Positions 37,886 to 49,555 of a stretch of DNA of 64,000 nt are shown here, piece by piece. Positions within the stretch are counted from its first letter, which is position 1. Each line of letters starts with the position of its first letter. The DNA lies in contig NZ_KN150731.1 in the NCBI RefSeq assembly GCF_000754805.1, positions 558,001 through 622,000 on the forward strand, written 5' to 3'. The translations under genes were made by a program, and so were the position numbers. The DNA comes from Yersinia frederiksenii ATCC 33641. Its GTDB lineage: Bacteria; Pseudomonadota; Gammaproteobacteria; Enterobacterales; Enterobacteriaceae. Under the pieces are notes generated by a model. That model was given only the letters and a program-made list of their open reading frames with translations, was not told the DNA's origin and ran no database searches.

Positions 37886-38629
37886 TTACAGGGTGGCGGC
37901 AACTTCATCAGAGATTTCACCGTTATGGTAAACCTCTTGCACATCATCCGAATCTTCTAGCATATCAATCAAACGCAGCAGTTTAGGTGCCGTTTCAGCA
38001 TCCAGATCCGCTTTAGTAGATGGAATTAAGGAGACTTCAGCCCCCTCAGCGACCAGACCAGTAGCATCCAGTGCATCTTTCACCGCACCCAGCGATTCCC
38101 AGGCAGTGAACACGTCAATCGCGCCGTCATCATAGACCACGATATCATCCGCACCCGCTTCTAGCGCCGCATCCATCACTGCATCTTCTGCCAAACCCGG
38201 TGCATAAGAAATAACACCTTTCTTGGTGAACAGATAAGAAACCGAGCCATCAGTCCCCAGGTTACCACCAGTTTTGGTAAATGCATGCCGGACTTCAGAT
38301 ACAGTACGGTTACGGTTATCACTCAAGCACTCGACCATTACGGCTGTACCGCCTGGGCCATAACCTTCGTAAATAATGGTTTCCATGTTGTTATCTTCGT
38401 CACCACCAACACCACGGGCAATCGCGCGGTTCAGGGTGTCGCGTGTCATATTATTCGACAGCGCTTTATCGATAGCTGCACGTAAACGTGGGTTTGCCCC
38501 CGGATCACCACCACCCAGACGTGCGGCAGTAACCAATTCACGAATGATTTTAGTGAAAATTTTACCGCGTTTGGCATCCTGTGCCGCTTTGCGGTGCTTT
38601 GTGTTGGCCCATTTACTATGACCTGCCAT
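37886..38629 (-). CDS. yebC: YebC/PmpR family transcriptional regulatory protein
   Basis: A 247-residue cytoplasmic protein of the YebC/TACO1 family. Members have been described as DNA-binding regulators and, more recently, as ribosome-associated factors helping translation of proline-rich stretches. The hallmark start [22 protein letters not shown] is split here as MAGHSKW and [13 protein letters not shown]. The frame runs to 38701, but the ATG at 38629 with TTGGAGA upstream is the family start. An ERIC-like repeat fills the gap before it. Same order as E. coli (aspS-nudB-yebC-ruvC). Confidence 0.97.
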   Translation of the reverse strand: MAGHSKWANTKHRKAAQDAKRGKIFTKIIRELVTAARLGGGDPGANPRLRAAIDKALSNNMTRDTLNRAIARGVGGDEDNNMETIIYEGYGPGGTAVMVECLSDNRNRTVSEVRHAFTKTGGNLGTDGSVSYLFTKKGVISYAPGLAEDAVMDAALEAGADDIVVYDDGAIDVFTAWESLGAVKDALDATGLVAEGAEVSLIPSTKADLDAETAPKLLRLIDMLEDSDDVQEVYHNGEISDEVAATL

Positions 38630-38656
38630 AAATAAGTATCTCCAAAATAGCCTAAT

Positions 38657-38762
38657 TATCCCCTTCGGACTTGAAGCCACAGTGGTGTTAGCTGCCCTCA
38701 CGCACCCGAATTACCGACTCATGTACGCTAATCAGGACTCGTTCTGTGGTCGCCTACCTATA
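38657..38762 (-). repeat. ERIC-like repeat between nudB and yebC (copy E)
   Basis: Read on the minus strand it shows GGTAATTCGGGTGCGTGAG, GGCAGCTAACACC and GTGGCTTCAAGTCCGAAGGG, the right half of the ERIC consensus, with a more diverged left half. It begins directly after the nudB stop codon and is transcribed within the aspS-nudB-yebC-ruvC unit. Confidence 0.7.
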
Positions 38763-38765
38763 ACC

Positions 38766-39227
38766 TCAATGACCGTTGGGGATAGACGGTAATGAAATAA
38801 CAAACTCTTCAATCGCTTGACGATTACTCCAGGACTTGGTCGCTGGTGCGGCATCCGCAGCAGCTAACCACTGATAAGCAAGATGCTCGGTAATGGCCAC
38901 ATCCCGCTCTTCAGGTAACGCCAGACAGAACCAATGTTCTTTATTCCGCGTAACGCCCGGTGCATAGCGATGGCGAAAATGCATAAAAATTTCAAATTCC
39001 ACGCAGCGTTGGCAGTCGATCAACTCAAGATTTTCACCCAGTATATCAATGCCGACCTCTTCCTTTACTTCGCGCTGCGCAGTTTGCAACGGAGTTTCTC
39101 CCTCTTCCAGACTGCCGGTCACCGACTGCCAGAAATCAGGGTCATCACGCCGTTGCAACATCAGCACCCGACCACTCGACCTGGCGTAGATAACCGCCAG
39201 TATCGATTCGGGGCGTTTATAACTCAT
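38766..39227 (-). CDS. nudB: dihydroneopterin triphosphate diphosphatase NudB
   Basis: Nudix hydrolase removing pyrophosphate from dihydroneopterin triphosphate, a step of folate synthesis. It is 153 residues. The Nudix box reads GSLEEGETP...REVKEEVGID at about residues 38-61 with all catalytic Glu present. Its ATG shares the A of the aspS stop (TAATG), a 1-nt overlap implying coupled translation. Same neighbours as in E. coli. Confidence 0.96.
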   Translation of the reverse strand: MSYKRPESILAVIYARSSGRVLMLQRRDDPDFWQSVTGSLEEGETPLQTAQREVKEEVGIDILGENLELIDCQRCVEFEIFMHFRHRYAPGVTRNKEHWFCLALPEERDVAITEHLAYQWLAAADAAPATKSWSNRQAIEEFVISLPSIPNGH

Positions 39228-41020
39228 TACTGCTCTTCTTCCACGCTATCCGTCGCCCCTTTCTTCGCCACAACGCTGATAGACAGCTCTTGCAGTGAAG
39301 CAGGATTAGCAAAACTTGGCGCATCAGTCATCAGACAAGCCGCAGCCGTGGTTTTCGGGAAGGCAATAACATCACGAATGTTATCGGTGCCGGTCAGCAG
39401 CATCACCAGACGGTCCAGGCCAAAAGCTAAGCCTGCATGTGGTGGGGTACCGTATTTCAATGCATCCAACAAGAAGCCAAACTTCTCACGTTGTTCATGT
39501 TCATTGATACCCAGAATACCAAACACTTGCTGTTGCATTTCAGTACGGTGGATACGCACAGAACCGCCACCCACTTCATAGCCATTGATGACCATATCGT
39601 AAGCATTGGCGATAGCCGTAGTCGGTGCCGCAGCCAATTGTTCTGGGCTCATATCTTTAGGGGCCGTGAACGGGTGGTGCATAGCGGTCAAGCCACCTTC
39701 GCTGTCATCTTCAAACATTGGGAAGTCAACCACCCACAGTGGTGCCCATGTCCCCAACTGAGTCAGTTGCAGGTCGCGGCCCACTTTCAGGCGCAGTGCG
39801 CCCATGGCGTCAGTGACAACTTTGTCGCTATCTGCGCCAAAGAACAGGATATCGCCACTTTCTGCCTGAGTACGAACCAGGATCGCTTCCAGCACGTCAG
39901 CACTGAGGAATTTCGCCACCGGGCTTTGTACACCTTCAATACCTGCAGCACGGTCATTCACTTTCAGCCATGCCAAGCCTTTCGCACCATAAATGCTAAC
40001 AAACTGAGTATATTCATCAATTTGCTTACGAGTCACTTGAGCGCCACCCGGAACACGCAGTGCTGCAACACGGCCTTTGGCATCATTGGCTGGGCCGGAG
40101 AAGACTTTAAACTCAACATCTTTAACCAAGTCAGCGACATCCACCAGCTCTAGTGGGTTGCGCAGGTCTGGCTTATCGGAACCATAGCGCCGCATCGCTT
40201 CGGCAAACGTCATCACCGGGAAATCACCCAGTGAGACACCTTTGGTTTCCTGCCACAATTCACGAACCAGTTTCTCCATCACTTCACGCACTTGATCGGC
40301 GGTCATGAAAGAGGTTTCTACATCGATCTGAGTAAATTCAGGCTGACGGTCAGCACGCAAATCTTCATCGCGGAAGCATTTTACAATCTGATAATAGCGG
40401 TCAAAACCAGACATCATCAGCAACTGTTTGAACAGCTGTGGCGATTGTGGCAAAGCATAGAATTTGCCTTTATGTACCCGGCTTGGCACCAGATAATCAC
40501 GGGCTCCTTCAGGGGTTGCTTTGGTCAACATTGGGGTTTCGATATCAAGGAAACCATGGCTGTCCATAAAGCGACGGACGAAGCTGGTAATTTTAGCGCG
40601 AGTTTTCAGGCGGTCGGCCATTTCCGGGCGACGCAGATCCAAATAGCGATATTTCAGACGCTGCTCTTCACTGTTGGTCTGATTAGAGTCCAGCGGCAAT
40701 GGCTCGGAACGGTTGATAATATTCAGCGTGTGGGCAAAGATTTCTACTTCACCGGTAGACATATCTTTATTGATTTGGCTATCAGGACGCGCGCGTACAG
40801 TACCGGTAATCTGAATACAGAACTCATTACGCAGCTCAGAAGCTTGTTCATAAGCGGCCTTATGGTCCGGGTCGAAGAATACCTGAACAATGCCTTCGCG
40901 ATCGCGCATATCAATAAAAATCAGGCCACCCAAGTCACGACGACGGTTAACCCAACCACAAAGAGTCACTTCTTGGCCCACGTGGGACAGATTCAACTGC
41001 CCGCAATATTCAGTACGCAT
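39227..41020 (-). CDS. aspS: aspartate-tRNA ligase AspS
   Basis: Class IIb aminoacyl-tRNA synthetase charging tRNA-Asp. It is 597 residues (E. coli 590). The N-terminal OB anticodon-binding domain covers about residues 1-105 ([15 protein letters not shown]), motif 2 includes [19 protein letters not shown] (about 217-235), the bacterial GAD insertion spans about 290-420, and motif 3 is [15 protein letters not shown] near residue 530. Length and sequence are typical of the discriminating enzyme of Asn-synthetase-containing bacteria. First gene of the unit with nudB. Confidence 0.98.
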   Translation of the reverse strand: MRTEYCGQLNLSHVGQEVTLCGWVNRRRDLGGLIFIDMRDREGIVQVFFDPDHKAAYEQASELRNEFCIQITGTVRARPDSQINKDMSTGEVEIFAHTLNIINRSEPLPLDSNQTNSEEQRLKYRYLDLRRPEMADRLKTRAKITSFVRRFMDSHGFLDIETPMLTKATPEGARDYLVPSRVHKGKFYALPQSPQLFKQLLMMSGFDRYYQIVKCFRDEDLRADRQPEFTQIDVETSFMTADQVREVMEKLVRELWQETKGVSLGDFPVMTFAEAMRRYGSDKPDLRNPLELVDVADLVKDVEFKVFSGPANDAKGRVAALRVPGGAQVTRKQIDEYTQFVSIYGAKGLAWLKVNDRAAGIEGVQSPVAKFLSADVLEAILVRTQAESGDILFFGADSDKVVTDAMGALRLKVGRDLQLTQLGTWAPLWVVDFPMFEDDSEGGLTAMHHPFTAPKDMSPEQLAAAPTTAIANAYDMVINGYEVGGGSVRIHRTEMQQQVFGILGINEHEQREKFGFLLDALKYGTPPHAGLAFGLDRLVMLLTGTDNIRDVIAFPKTTAAACLMTDAPSFANPASLQELSISVVAKKGATDSVEEEQ

Positions 41021-41102
41021 ACAATATCCTTTTACTCAGCCGATGCCGCACGCGTTATCTACTGTCCGTGCGGCTGTTTTCTGATGAGCCCTTAGTTGAG
41101 CC

Positions 41103-41350
41103 TCAGCTACTACTGTCTGGTTTACTCTTATTATCTGATTTGTTCTTACTGCCCGGCTTGAAATCTGTCACGTACCAACCGGTGCCTTTCAGTTGAAAGC
41201 CGGCCGCAGAGATAAGTTTCGATAACGCGGGCTGATGACACGCAGGACATTGAGTCAATGGCGCGTCGGAAAATTTTTGTAGTTTCTCTAATCGATGGTT
41301 GCAAGCACTACACGCCCTATCTTATCCCTAAAAAAGTCATAGATTGGCAT
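41103..41350 (-). pseudogene. FmdB-type zinc-ribbon protein, broken by a 17-nt insertion
   Basis: Remnant of a small FmdB/CxxC_CxxC_SSSS-type zinc-ribbon gene. ATG at 41350 starts MPIYDF, the usual family beginning; the next expected codons, ACSACNHRLEKLQKFSDAP, are found only after 17 extra nt (41332-41316) and in another frame. The rest of the protein is intact to the TGA at 41103-41105, with the second knuckle TQCPACHQPALSKL, then AAGFQLKGTGWYVTDF and a Ser/Lys-rich tail. Without the insertion the product would have about 76 residues. Translation from the ATG runs into a stop after about 20 codons. It lies upstream of aspS, where related Yersiniaceae carry such a gene. Confidence 0.75.
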
Positions 41351-41590
41351 AGGTATCTATAGATTAAAGAGTATTGAAAAAAGGGAACCATTATAAAGGA
41401 ATTTCGTGGCATAGATAAGAGCGAACGCACAGCTCAGAGACGACAAAATCCCTTTCGGTGATGTTTTAACACATCATTTAACAAATTTGTTCCCTCGTAA
41501 GGACTACCCGATAACATATGTTGGCATAAACTGGTCAGCAGATTGAGCCTACCATTCCGGCTCTCCCCCATGATATAGAGGCGCAACCCT

Positions 41591-42166
41591 ATGAAACTTG
41601 ATGCAAAAACCACCGCTCTGGTACTGATCGATTTGCAGCAGGGGATTTTACCCTTTGCCAAAGCCCCTTATAGTGCTGAGCAGGTTATTGCCACCAATGC
41701 TCGTCTGGCTGATAAATTCCGCAAATCTGGTGCAGCGGTAGTTTTCGTGCGTGTGGGATGGTCCAACTCATTTGCTGATGCGCTCAAACAACCGGTTGAT
41801 CAACCCAGCCCAACTCCCGCGGGCGGTTTACCTGCATCATGGTGGACGTTCCCTGAAGAATTGGCGGTAACCGATGGCGATATTAACGTCATAAAACATC
41901 AGTGGGGAGCATTCTACGGTACAGATTTAGACTTACAGCTGCGCCGCCGGGGGATTAAAACCATCGTATTAGCCGGAATTGCTACCAATATTGGTGTTGA
42001 GTCCACCGCCCGAACAGCCTGGGAATTGGGCTATGAATTAGTCATTGCCGAGGATGGTTGCAGCACCGCAAGTACCGAAATGCAGCAGTTTGCGGTTAAC
42101 AATATCTTCCCACGGATATCCCGTGTGCGCAGCAGTGGCGAAATTCTTGCAGCCCTAGCCGAGTAA
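41591..42166 (+). CDS. yecD: isochorismatase-like protein YecD
   Basis: A 191-residue cysteine-hydrolase (isochorismatase-like) fold protein (PF00857). The N-terminal Asp of the usual triad is in [11 protein letters not shown] and the Lys in [10 protein letters not shown]. At the position of the nucleophilic Cys, however, the motif reads [13 protein letters not shown] with Gly. E. coli YecD as I recall it has the same change, so this is a subfamily trait and a classic hydrolase mechanism is unlikely. Upstream of yecE and yecN, as in E. coli. Substrate unknown. Confidence 0.93.
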   Translation: MKLDAKTTALVLIDLQQGILPFAKAPYSAEQVIATNARLADKFRKSGAAVVFVRVGWSNSFADALKQPVDQPSPTPAGGLPASWWTFPEELAVTDGDINVIKHQWGAFYGTDLDLQLRRRGIKTIVLAGIATNIGVESTARTAWELGYELVIAEDGCSTASTEMQQFAVNNIFPRISRVRSSGEILAALAE

Positions 42167-42242
42167 CGATAAATTCTGTCGAGAAAATATCGCTAATGCA
42201 AATTAATGCTCACTGTGATTAGGCTGTTGGGTACGAAAGTCA

Positions 42243-42365
42243 TATCCAAACTAATGGGTGGTGCGGCCAGGCGGTAAATAAATAAGCCCCGATGAACTGA
42301 CATCGGTCAGTGATTCGGCTGAATGAATGCAAATAACAACGCCGTGGCAGTAAATAAGAAGGGTA
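42243..42365 (+). repeat. ERIC-like repeat directly before yecE (copy C)
   Basis: A diverged element of about 123 bp sharing GGCCAGGCGG, AGCCCCGATGAACTGAC, GGTCAGTGATTCGGCTGAA and AACAACGCCGTGGCAG with the other ERIC-like copies. Its right end AAGAAGGGTA stops 3 nt before the yecE ATG and supplies the ribosome site of that gene. Confidence 0.65.
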
Positions 42366-42368
42366 AAC

Positions 42369-43184
42369 ATGTATATAGGACTGCCGCAATGGCAACACCC
42401 AACTTGGAACCGATTGGGTATCAAGGATTTGGCCGATTACAGCCGTTATTTTAACTGCGTCGAAGGAAACACCACTTTCTATGCATTACCCCGCTTAGAA
42501 ATCGTGCAACGTTGGCGTGATATGACGCCCGATAGCTTCCGCTTCTGTTTTAAGTTCCCCGCCACTATTAGCCACCAAGCCGCCCTGCGCGACTGCGATA
42601 AAGAGCTACAGGCTTTCTATCAATGCTTAGCACCGCTACATGAGCGTATTGGTCAATTATGGATACAACTCCCCGCCGCTTTTGGGCCCAATGAGCTAAA
42701 GCTTTTATGGCAATTTATCGATAAATTACCCGCAGGTTTTCATTACGGCGTAGAAGTCCGCCACCCGGAGTTTTTCGCTAAAGGTTCTGCGGAACTGGCT
42801 CTCAATCAGGGTTTACATCAACGAGCCGTCAATCGCGTGATGTTGGACAGCCGCCCTATTCATGCAGCCAAACCACTCACCGCCGCAGTGCGTGATGCGC
42901 AAAGTAAGAAACCGCGCCTGCCAGTACATGCTATCGTCACCGGCGGCCAGCCTTTGGTGCGTTTTATTGGTGGCGATCAACTGGATGAAAATTTAGCCCT
43001 ATTCGCACCTTGGTTACAAAAACTGCCGCAGTGGGAACAGCAATATCAACCTTATGTCTTCATTCACACACCAGATAACAGCGACTCGCCGCAGCAGGCA
43101 CAAAAGATTTGGCAACAATTAGCCACAATAATAACAACCTTACCGCCAGCACCTGACTGGCCAGAACAAGACTTACTATTTTAA
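42369..43184 (+). CDS. yecE: DUF72 family protein YecE
   Basis: A 271-residue protein of the DUF72 family (PF01904), predicted TIM-barrel fold, function unknown. Recognisable blocks are YSRYFNCVEGNTTFYALP (about residues 24-41), FRFCFKFPATISH (about 58-70), VEVRHPEFF and VRFIGGD. AGAAGGG precedes the ATG and comes from the end of an ERIC-like repeat. Same order as E. coli yecD-yecE-yecN-cmoA-cmoB. No signal or membrane segment. Confidence 0.93.
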   Translation: MYIGLPQWQHPTWNRLGIKDLADYSRYFNCVEGNTTFYALPRLEIVQRWRDMTPDSFRFCFKFPATISHQAALRDCDKELQAFYQCLAPLHERIGQLWIQLPAAFGPNELKLLWQFIDKLPAGFHYGVEVRHPEFFAKGSAELALNQGLHQRAVNRVMLDSRPIHAAKPLTAAVRDAQSKKPRLPVHAIVTGGQPLVRFIGGDQLDENLALFAPWLQKLPQWEQQYQPYVFIHTPDNSDSPQQAQKIWQQLATIITTLPPAPDWPEQDLLF

Positions 43185-43376
43185 GGATATTGGCGCTTTT
43201 TTCGCCCAAAGCGATGACTATTGCCGAGTAACGCCATAATGTATGCGCAAGCTTATCTTTCCCAACATGAAAATGTGTATTAAGAATTGTGCTTCCATCC
43301 ACTTTTTCTAGCGACAGTTACCCGGTAGGCGGTTATCATTATTCAGCCAGTTGATGGTTGGGCAATGGAGTTAAAA

Positions 43377-43772
43377 ATGGTTAGCTCGCTTTATGTCGTG
43401 TTGGGCGCACTGTTATTGATCAAGCTTTCATTTGATGTTGTTAAATTGAGAAATCAGTATCGCGTCGCTTATGGCGATGGCGGTTTTTATGAATTACAAA
43501 CCGCCATCCGTGTACATGGTAACGCCGTAGAATATATTCCTATTGCTGTCATTTTACTCATTATGATGGAAATGAATGGCGGTGAGATATGGATGGTCCA
43601 TATTTGTGGCTTAATGCTGATAGTCGGTCGTTTACTGCATTATTATGGTTTACGTCATCGCGAAATTCGCTGGCGTCGCTCCGGGATGAGCGCTACCTAT
43701 GTTTCTTTAGTATTGATGATTATCGCTAATATTTATTATTTACCTTGGGATCAGATTTTCAGTCTGACCTAA
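43377..43772 (+). CDS. yecN: MAPEG family membrane protein YecN
   Basis: A 131-residue integral membrane protein of the MAPEG family (PF01124), relatives of microsomal glutathione transferases. Four hydrophobic helices are visible. The conserved region is RVAYGDGGFYELQTAIRVHGNAVEYIP, given here in two parts: RVAYGDGGFYELQ and AIRVHGNAVEYIP. The ATG at 43365 is in frame, but the ATG at 43377 with GGAG 6 nt upstream matches E. coli. No enzymatic role is established for the bacterial protein. Confidence 0.93.
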   Translation: MVSSLYVVLGALLLIKLSFDVVKLRNQYRVAYGDGGFYELQTAIRVHGNAVEYIPIAVILLIMMEMNGGEIWMVHICGLMLIVGRLLHYYGLRHREIRWRRSGMSATYVSLVLMIIANIYYLPWDQIFSLT

Positions 43773-43828
43773 TCACTATGATTATCTTGTCGGTTCCAAA
43801 GCCACACCACCGGAACCTTGTTACTCTA

Positions 43829-43847
43829 GGCGGTGTATCACCGCCTT
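43829..43847. repeat. inverted repeat after yecN
   Basis: AGGCGGTG and CACCGCCT form an 8-bp perfect stem with a TAT loop. No T tract follows, so a terminator role is uncertain. Confidence 0.4.
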
Positions 43848-43870
43848 CATGTCCGTCTTTACCTATCTGA

Positions 43871-45729
<1,859 letters not shown>

Positions 45730-45730
45730 A

Positions 45731-45757
45731 AAAACCCGGCCTAAGTGCCGGGTTTTT
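45731..45757 (+). terminator. terminator after cmoAB
   Basis: AAACCCGGC pairs with GCCGGGTTT around CTAAGT, followed by TT. Confidence 0.85.
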
Positions 45758-45760
45758 AAT

Positions 45761-45832
45761 AAGCTGACATCAGTCAGTGATGCGGGTGAGCGAATGCCGC
45801 TAACAACGCTGTAGCACCAAGGCCGCAGGGTC
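45761..45832 (+). repeat. partial ERIC-like repeat after cmoB (copy D)
   Basis: About 70 bp sharing GCTGACATCAGTCAGTGATG, GGGTGAGCGAATG and CTAACAACGCTGTAGC with copy C. It lies between the convergent cmoB and cutC. Confidence 0.55.
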
Positions 45833-46596
45833 TAAGCTGACTGCGGTAAAGGCGCGCCCATCACCAACAAACTCTTCATCGCTTCAACCACTTCACCATC
45901 GACACAATAATGAGCGAACTCATCAACATCACTGTCTGCGCACATGGTGACACCTGCTTTACGGTATTTCATGCTTGAGGGGACAAGGCGCCCGGCTGAA
46001 CTGTGGAGCTCGCGGATACCGGCATCAATAAATTTCTGCATATTGGTCAGGCGCACCCCCGCCCCAGCCATAATAACGGGCCCTTGATCTTTGGTTGCAG
46101 CCACTAAATCTTTCAATAATGCCAACCCCAGCTCCGCATTCTGCTGCTGGCCGGAGGTTAAAATCCGCGCCACGTTAAGATCGGCTAATTGCTGTAACGC
46201 CACCATTGGGTTTTGGCACATATCAAATGCGCGATGGAACGTGACCGCCAATGGCCCGCTGATTGACATAATTTCCCGCATCCGAGGCATATCAATGTGA
46301 CCATCTATATCCAGCAATCCCACCACAACCCCTGCGAAACCCATATCGCGAATTCGGGCTATATCATTCTTAATGATGGCAAAATCATTATTGCTATAAC
46401 AAAAATCGCCACCACGAGGACGGACGATCGGGTGGACAGGGATAGTGACCGTCTCTCTGGCTTGCATTAGAGCACCGATACTCGGCGTCAAGCCCCCTTC
46501 AGACTGGCCGCAGCATAATTCAATCCGGTCGGCTCCTGCCTTTTCTGCTATTTGCGCACAATCTACGCTATAGCAACAAATTTCCAATGTAGTCAT
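45832..46596 (-). CDS. cutC: CutC family protein
   Basis: A 254-residue TIM-barrel protein of the CutC family (PF03932). It was named for a copper-tolerance phenotype in E. coli, but that role has been disputed and no reaction is established. Signatures are [18 protein letters not shown] (about residues 20-37), [14 protein letters not shown] (about 53-66), [11 protein letters not shown] and [23 protein letters not shown] ([10 protein letters not shown] near residue 205). GGGGAG lies close before the ATG. Convergent with cmoB, same strand as yecM. Confidence 0.95.
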   Translation of the reverse strand: MTTLEICCYSVDCAQIAEKAGADRIELCCGQSEGGLTPSIGALMQARETVTIPVHPIVRPRGGDFCYSNNDFAIIKNDIARIRDMGFAGVVVGLLDIDGHIDMPRMREIMSISGPLAVTFHRAFDMCQNPMVALQQLADLNVARILTSGQQQNAELGLALLKDLVAATKDQGPVIMAGAGVRLTNMQKFIDAGIRELHSSAGRLVPSSMKYRKAGVTMCADSDVDEFAHYCVDGEVVEAMKSLLVMGAPLPQSA

Positions 46597-46846
46597 TCTC
46601 TCCCCCGTTTGATGGATGCCACTGCGACAGGCATATATCCATATTATTTCTGAACATATAAATAGACATTCAACAATTACACTGTTGAATAAATAAAATA
46701 CTGAATATATCGTTCACGCTAAAACAGAATGTAAGCAAAGGTGCTGAAGCATTTACTATGGCACTCATTTTGAATCCATGAGTAGATGTCAGTCACAGTG
46801 ATAACCATAAGTGATAGTCGGTATTGAAATAAATAACCCATATACG

Positions 46847-47407
46847 TTAGTCATTGCGTTCGCTATCCACTATTTGCCACAAAGTGTAAGGGTGAAACTT
46901 AATGGTTATCTCGCCATCACTCACCGCCAGTGTCGGGTTAGCCAAGCGCTCATGCTCCCCTTGTGGTGAACTAAACTTGGAAGAAATCCCTTCTGGCAAT
47001 GTGGCGGGTAATAAGGCCAGCGCACGTTGGTGTAGCGTCTGCGGGTCACCAGGCAATACCAGCTCAATGTGCTCCCACCCTTCATGAGGATAGTGAGTCT
47101 TCCCCGGATATGGCAATTCAACACAATCTATTTGCCATGGCCCGACGGCGAGTGGTTGCGCCAATTTGAACAGGCAAATCGGTCGCCCATTAATTTGCGA
47201 CTCGGACATCAAATGACCACACTGCTCTAATCCACTGCGCCATCGTTGCGCGGTTTCCGTCTGATGGCAGCGCAATGAAATATGATCAGCACTGAATTGC
47301 GTCAAATCCAGCGTTAATTTCGCTGCGAAAATAACCAACTTTTGTTCAAAACACGGTAAGTCAGTTAATAAGTCCTGTAATTCGACAATACTTCTCAGGC
47401 CGCTCAT
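46847..47407 (-). CDS. yecM: VOC superfamily protein YecM
   Basis: A 186-residue protein of the YecM family (PF06185), with a vicinal oxygen chelate-like fold and possible metal binding; no activity known. Family blocks seen are DHISLRCHQTETAQRW (about residues 41-56), INGRPICLFKLAQPL (about 74-88), VELPYPGKTHYPHEGWEHIE (about 98-117) and the C-terminal IKFHPYTLWQIV. The first and third carry the His/Glu set that would bind the metal. Divergent from argS, as in E. coli. Confidence 0.93.
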   Translation of the reverse strand: MSGLRSIVELQDLLTDLPCFEQKLVIFAAKLTLDLTQFSADHISLRCHQTETAQRWRSGLEQCGHLMSESQINGRPICLFKLAQPLAVGPWQIDCVELPYPGKTHYPHEGWEHIELVLPGDPQTLHQRALALLPATLPEGISSKFSSPQGEHERLANPTLAVSDGEITIKFHPYTLWQIVDSERND

Positions 47408-47764
47408 CTTATTTTCCTTTTAAACTGTTATTTCCCGCATCGAAGCGGCCATAATCTACCGTTATTAACGTTAATCAGCCATATTTAATCTGATTGTTTT
47501 ATGACTTTACATTATTCATTGCTAATAAAATTGTCTGCTGCGTTTTTGTCGAAATAACCACCTCAAATAGATTAGCCGCAACCGTAGGCCTGATGCTGAC
47601 GTCGGGGGGCAAATATGGTATAAATCTTGCCATCTTGTGACTAACGTTCTGTCAGACCATCACGCCACCGGTCATTCTTTTGTGGTGTCATGTTTTGGCT
47701 CCGTTTGAATTAACTGGCACACAGATGCTCTTGTGTGTCTTTTGTGCGTAATTAAGGTAACCCG
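47408..47764. other. yecM/argS divergent control region
   Basis: A 357-bp AT-rich region. It holds a good argS promoter (47596-47624). Between 47625 and the start I find no leader peptide or terminator. Confidence 0.5.
47596..47624 (+). promoter_or_regulatory. sigma70 promoter of argS
   Basis: CTGACG (-35), a 17-bp spacer and TATAAA (-10) preceded by TGG as an extended -10. It lies about 140 bp upstream of the argS start. Confidence 0.55.
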
Positions 47765-49495
47765 GTGAATATTCAGGCTCTTCTCTCAGATAAAGTCAGC
47801 CAGGCGCTGATTGCAGCAGGTGCTCCAGCAGGCAGCGAAGCTCAAGTTCGCCAATCTGCTAAAGCACAATTTGGCGATTATCAAGCTAACGGTGTTATGG
47901 CCGTTGCCAAAAAACTGGGTATGCAACCCCGACAACTGGCAGAAAAAGTCATTGAACTGCTCGATCTTGATGGCATTGCCAGCAAAGTTGAAATTGCCGG
48001 TCCCGGTTTTATCAATATCTTTCTTGATCGCCAATGGGTTGCCAGTAAGGTAGAACACGCGCTGACGGCACCAAAACTGGGCGTTGCACCGGTCGAACCG
48101 CAAACTATCGTGGTGGACTATTCGGCGCCTAACGTGGCAAAACAGATGCATGTGGGCCACCTGCGCTCAACGATCATCGGTGATGCGGCGGTACGAACTT
48201 TAGAGTTCTTGGGCCACAACGTCATTCGTGCTAACCACGTTGGTGACTGGGGTACCCAGTTTGGTATGCTGATTGCCTATCTGGAAAAAATGCAGAACGA
48301 AAATGCCAGCGACATGGGCTTATCCGATCTGGAGCTTTTCTATCAACAGGCCAAGAAAACCTATGATGAAGATGAAGAGTTTGCCCAGCGCGCCCGTGCC
48401 TATGTGGTAAAACTGCAAGGCGGCGACGAATATTGCCGTCAAATGTGGCGTAAATTGGTGGATATCACCATGGCGCAAAACCAGATTGCTTATGACCGCC
48501 TGAATGTCACCTTGACCAAAGATGATGTAATGGGTGAAAGTTTGTATAACGCTATGCTGCCGGGCATTGTTGCCGACTTGAAAGCCAAAGGTCTAGCGGT
48601 GGAAAGCGACGGAGCAACCGTCGTATATCTGGATGAGTATAAGAACAAAGATGGTGAACCAATGGGCGTCATCATCCAGAAAAAAGATGGCGGCTACCTC
48701 TACACCACCACTGACATTGCTTGTGCCAAATATCGTTATGAGACACTCGGTGCAGACCGTGTGCTCTACTACATCGATACCCGTCAGCACCAGCATCTGA
48801 TGCAGGCCTGGACTATCGTGCGAAAAGCAGGCTATGTCCCTGAGTCCGTGCCACTTGAGCACCACATGTTTGGTATGATGTTAGGTAAAGATGGCAAGCC
48901 ATTCAAAACCCGCTCCGGTGGTACCGTCAAACTCTCTGATTTGCTGGATGAAGCCATTGAGCGTGCGGGTAAACTGATTGCAGAGAAAAACCCGGACATG
49001 CCTGCGGATGAACTGAAGCAGGTTGTTGAAGCCGTCGGTATCGGTGCGGTTAAGTATGCCGACCTGTCAAAAAGCCGTACCACTGACTATATCTTCGACT
49101 GGGATAACATGCTGGCGCTGGATGGTAATACGGCACCTTACATGCAATATGCTTATACCCGTGTAGTCTCGATATTTAAGCGCGCTGGTATCGATGAAAA
49201 CAGCCTGACACTGCCATTGGTCATTACAGAAGATCGTGAAGCCGCACTGGCAACCCGGCTGCTCCAGTTTGAAGAAGTCATCACGACCGTTGCCCGCGAA
49301 GGCACACCGCACGTGATGTGTTCTTATCTGTATGACCTGGCCGGTCTGTTCTCCAGCTTCTATGAACATTGCCAGATCCTGAATGCAGAAAGCGAAGAGA
49401 GTCGTCAGAGCCGCCTGAAGCTAGCTATGCTGACAGCAAAAACCTTGAAACAGGGGCTGGATACCTTAGGCATTCAGACTGTTGAGCGCATGTAG
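47765..49495 (+). CDS. argS: arginine-tRNA ligase ArgS
   Basis: Class Ia synthetase charging tRNA-Arg; 576 residues against 577 in E. coli. The N-terminal Add-1 domain covers about residues 1-115. The HIGH-type motif is HVGHLRST (about residues 124-131). As usual for ArgRS, no canonical KMSKS is seen; the corresponding region is [20 protein letters not shown] near 375-394. The C-terminal anticodon-binding domain ends in IQTVERM. Start codon GTG at 47765, preceded by AAGGTAA. Followed by a terminator shared with convergent murJ. Confidence 0.97.
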   Translation: MNIQALLSDKVSQALIAAGAPAGSEAQVRQSAKAQFGDYQANGVMAVAKKLGMQPRQLAEKVIELLDLDGIASKVEIAGPGFINIFLDRQWVASKVEHALTAPKLGVAPVEPQTIVVDYSAPNVAKQMHVGHLRSTIIGDAAVRTLEFLGHNVIRANHVGDWGTQFGMLIAYLEKMQNENASDMGLSDLELFYQQAKKTYDEDEEFAQRARAYVVKLQGGDEYCRQMWRKLVDITMAQNQIAYDRLNVTLTKDDVMGESLYNAMLPGIVADLKAKGLAVESDGATVVYLDEYKNKDGEPMGVIIQKKDGGYLYTTTDIACAKYRYETLGADRVLYYIDTRQHQHLMQAWTIVRKAGYVPESVPLEHHMFGMMLGKDGKPFKTRSGGTVKLSDLLDEAIERAGKLIAEKNPDMPADELKQVVEAVGIGAVKYADLSKSRTTDYIFDWDNMLALDGNTAPYMQYAYTRVVSIFKRAGIDENSLTLPLVITEDREAALATRLLQFEEVITTVAREGTPHVMCSYLYDLAGLFSSFYEHCQILNAESEESRQSRLKLAMLTAKTLKQGLDTLGIQTVERM

Positions 49496-49516
49496 TTTTC
49501 ATTGTGACGCACAACA

Positions 49517-49541
49517 AAAAAGGCCCCTAGGGGCCTTTTTT
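49517..49541. terminator. bidirectional terminator between argS and murJ
   Basis: AAAAAGGCCCC and GGGGCCTTTTT form a strong stem with A and T tracts on both sides. Confidence 0.85.
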
Positions 49542-49555
49542 TATCGCTGAAAGAT

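Noticed and set aside
46597-46846. Possible gene between cutC and yecM
   Set aside because: No open frame with a start signal and no RNA fold; only AT-rich spacer is seen.
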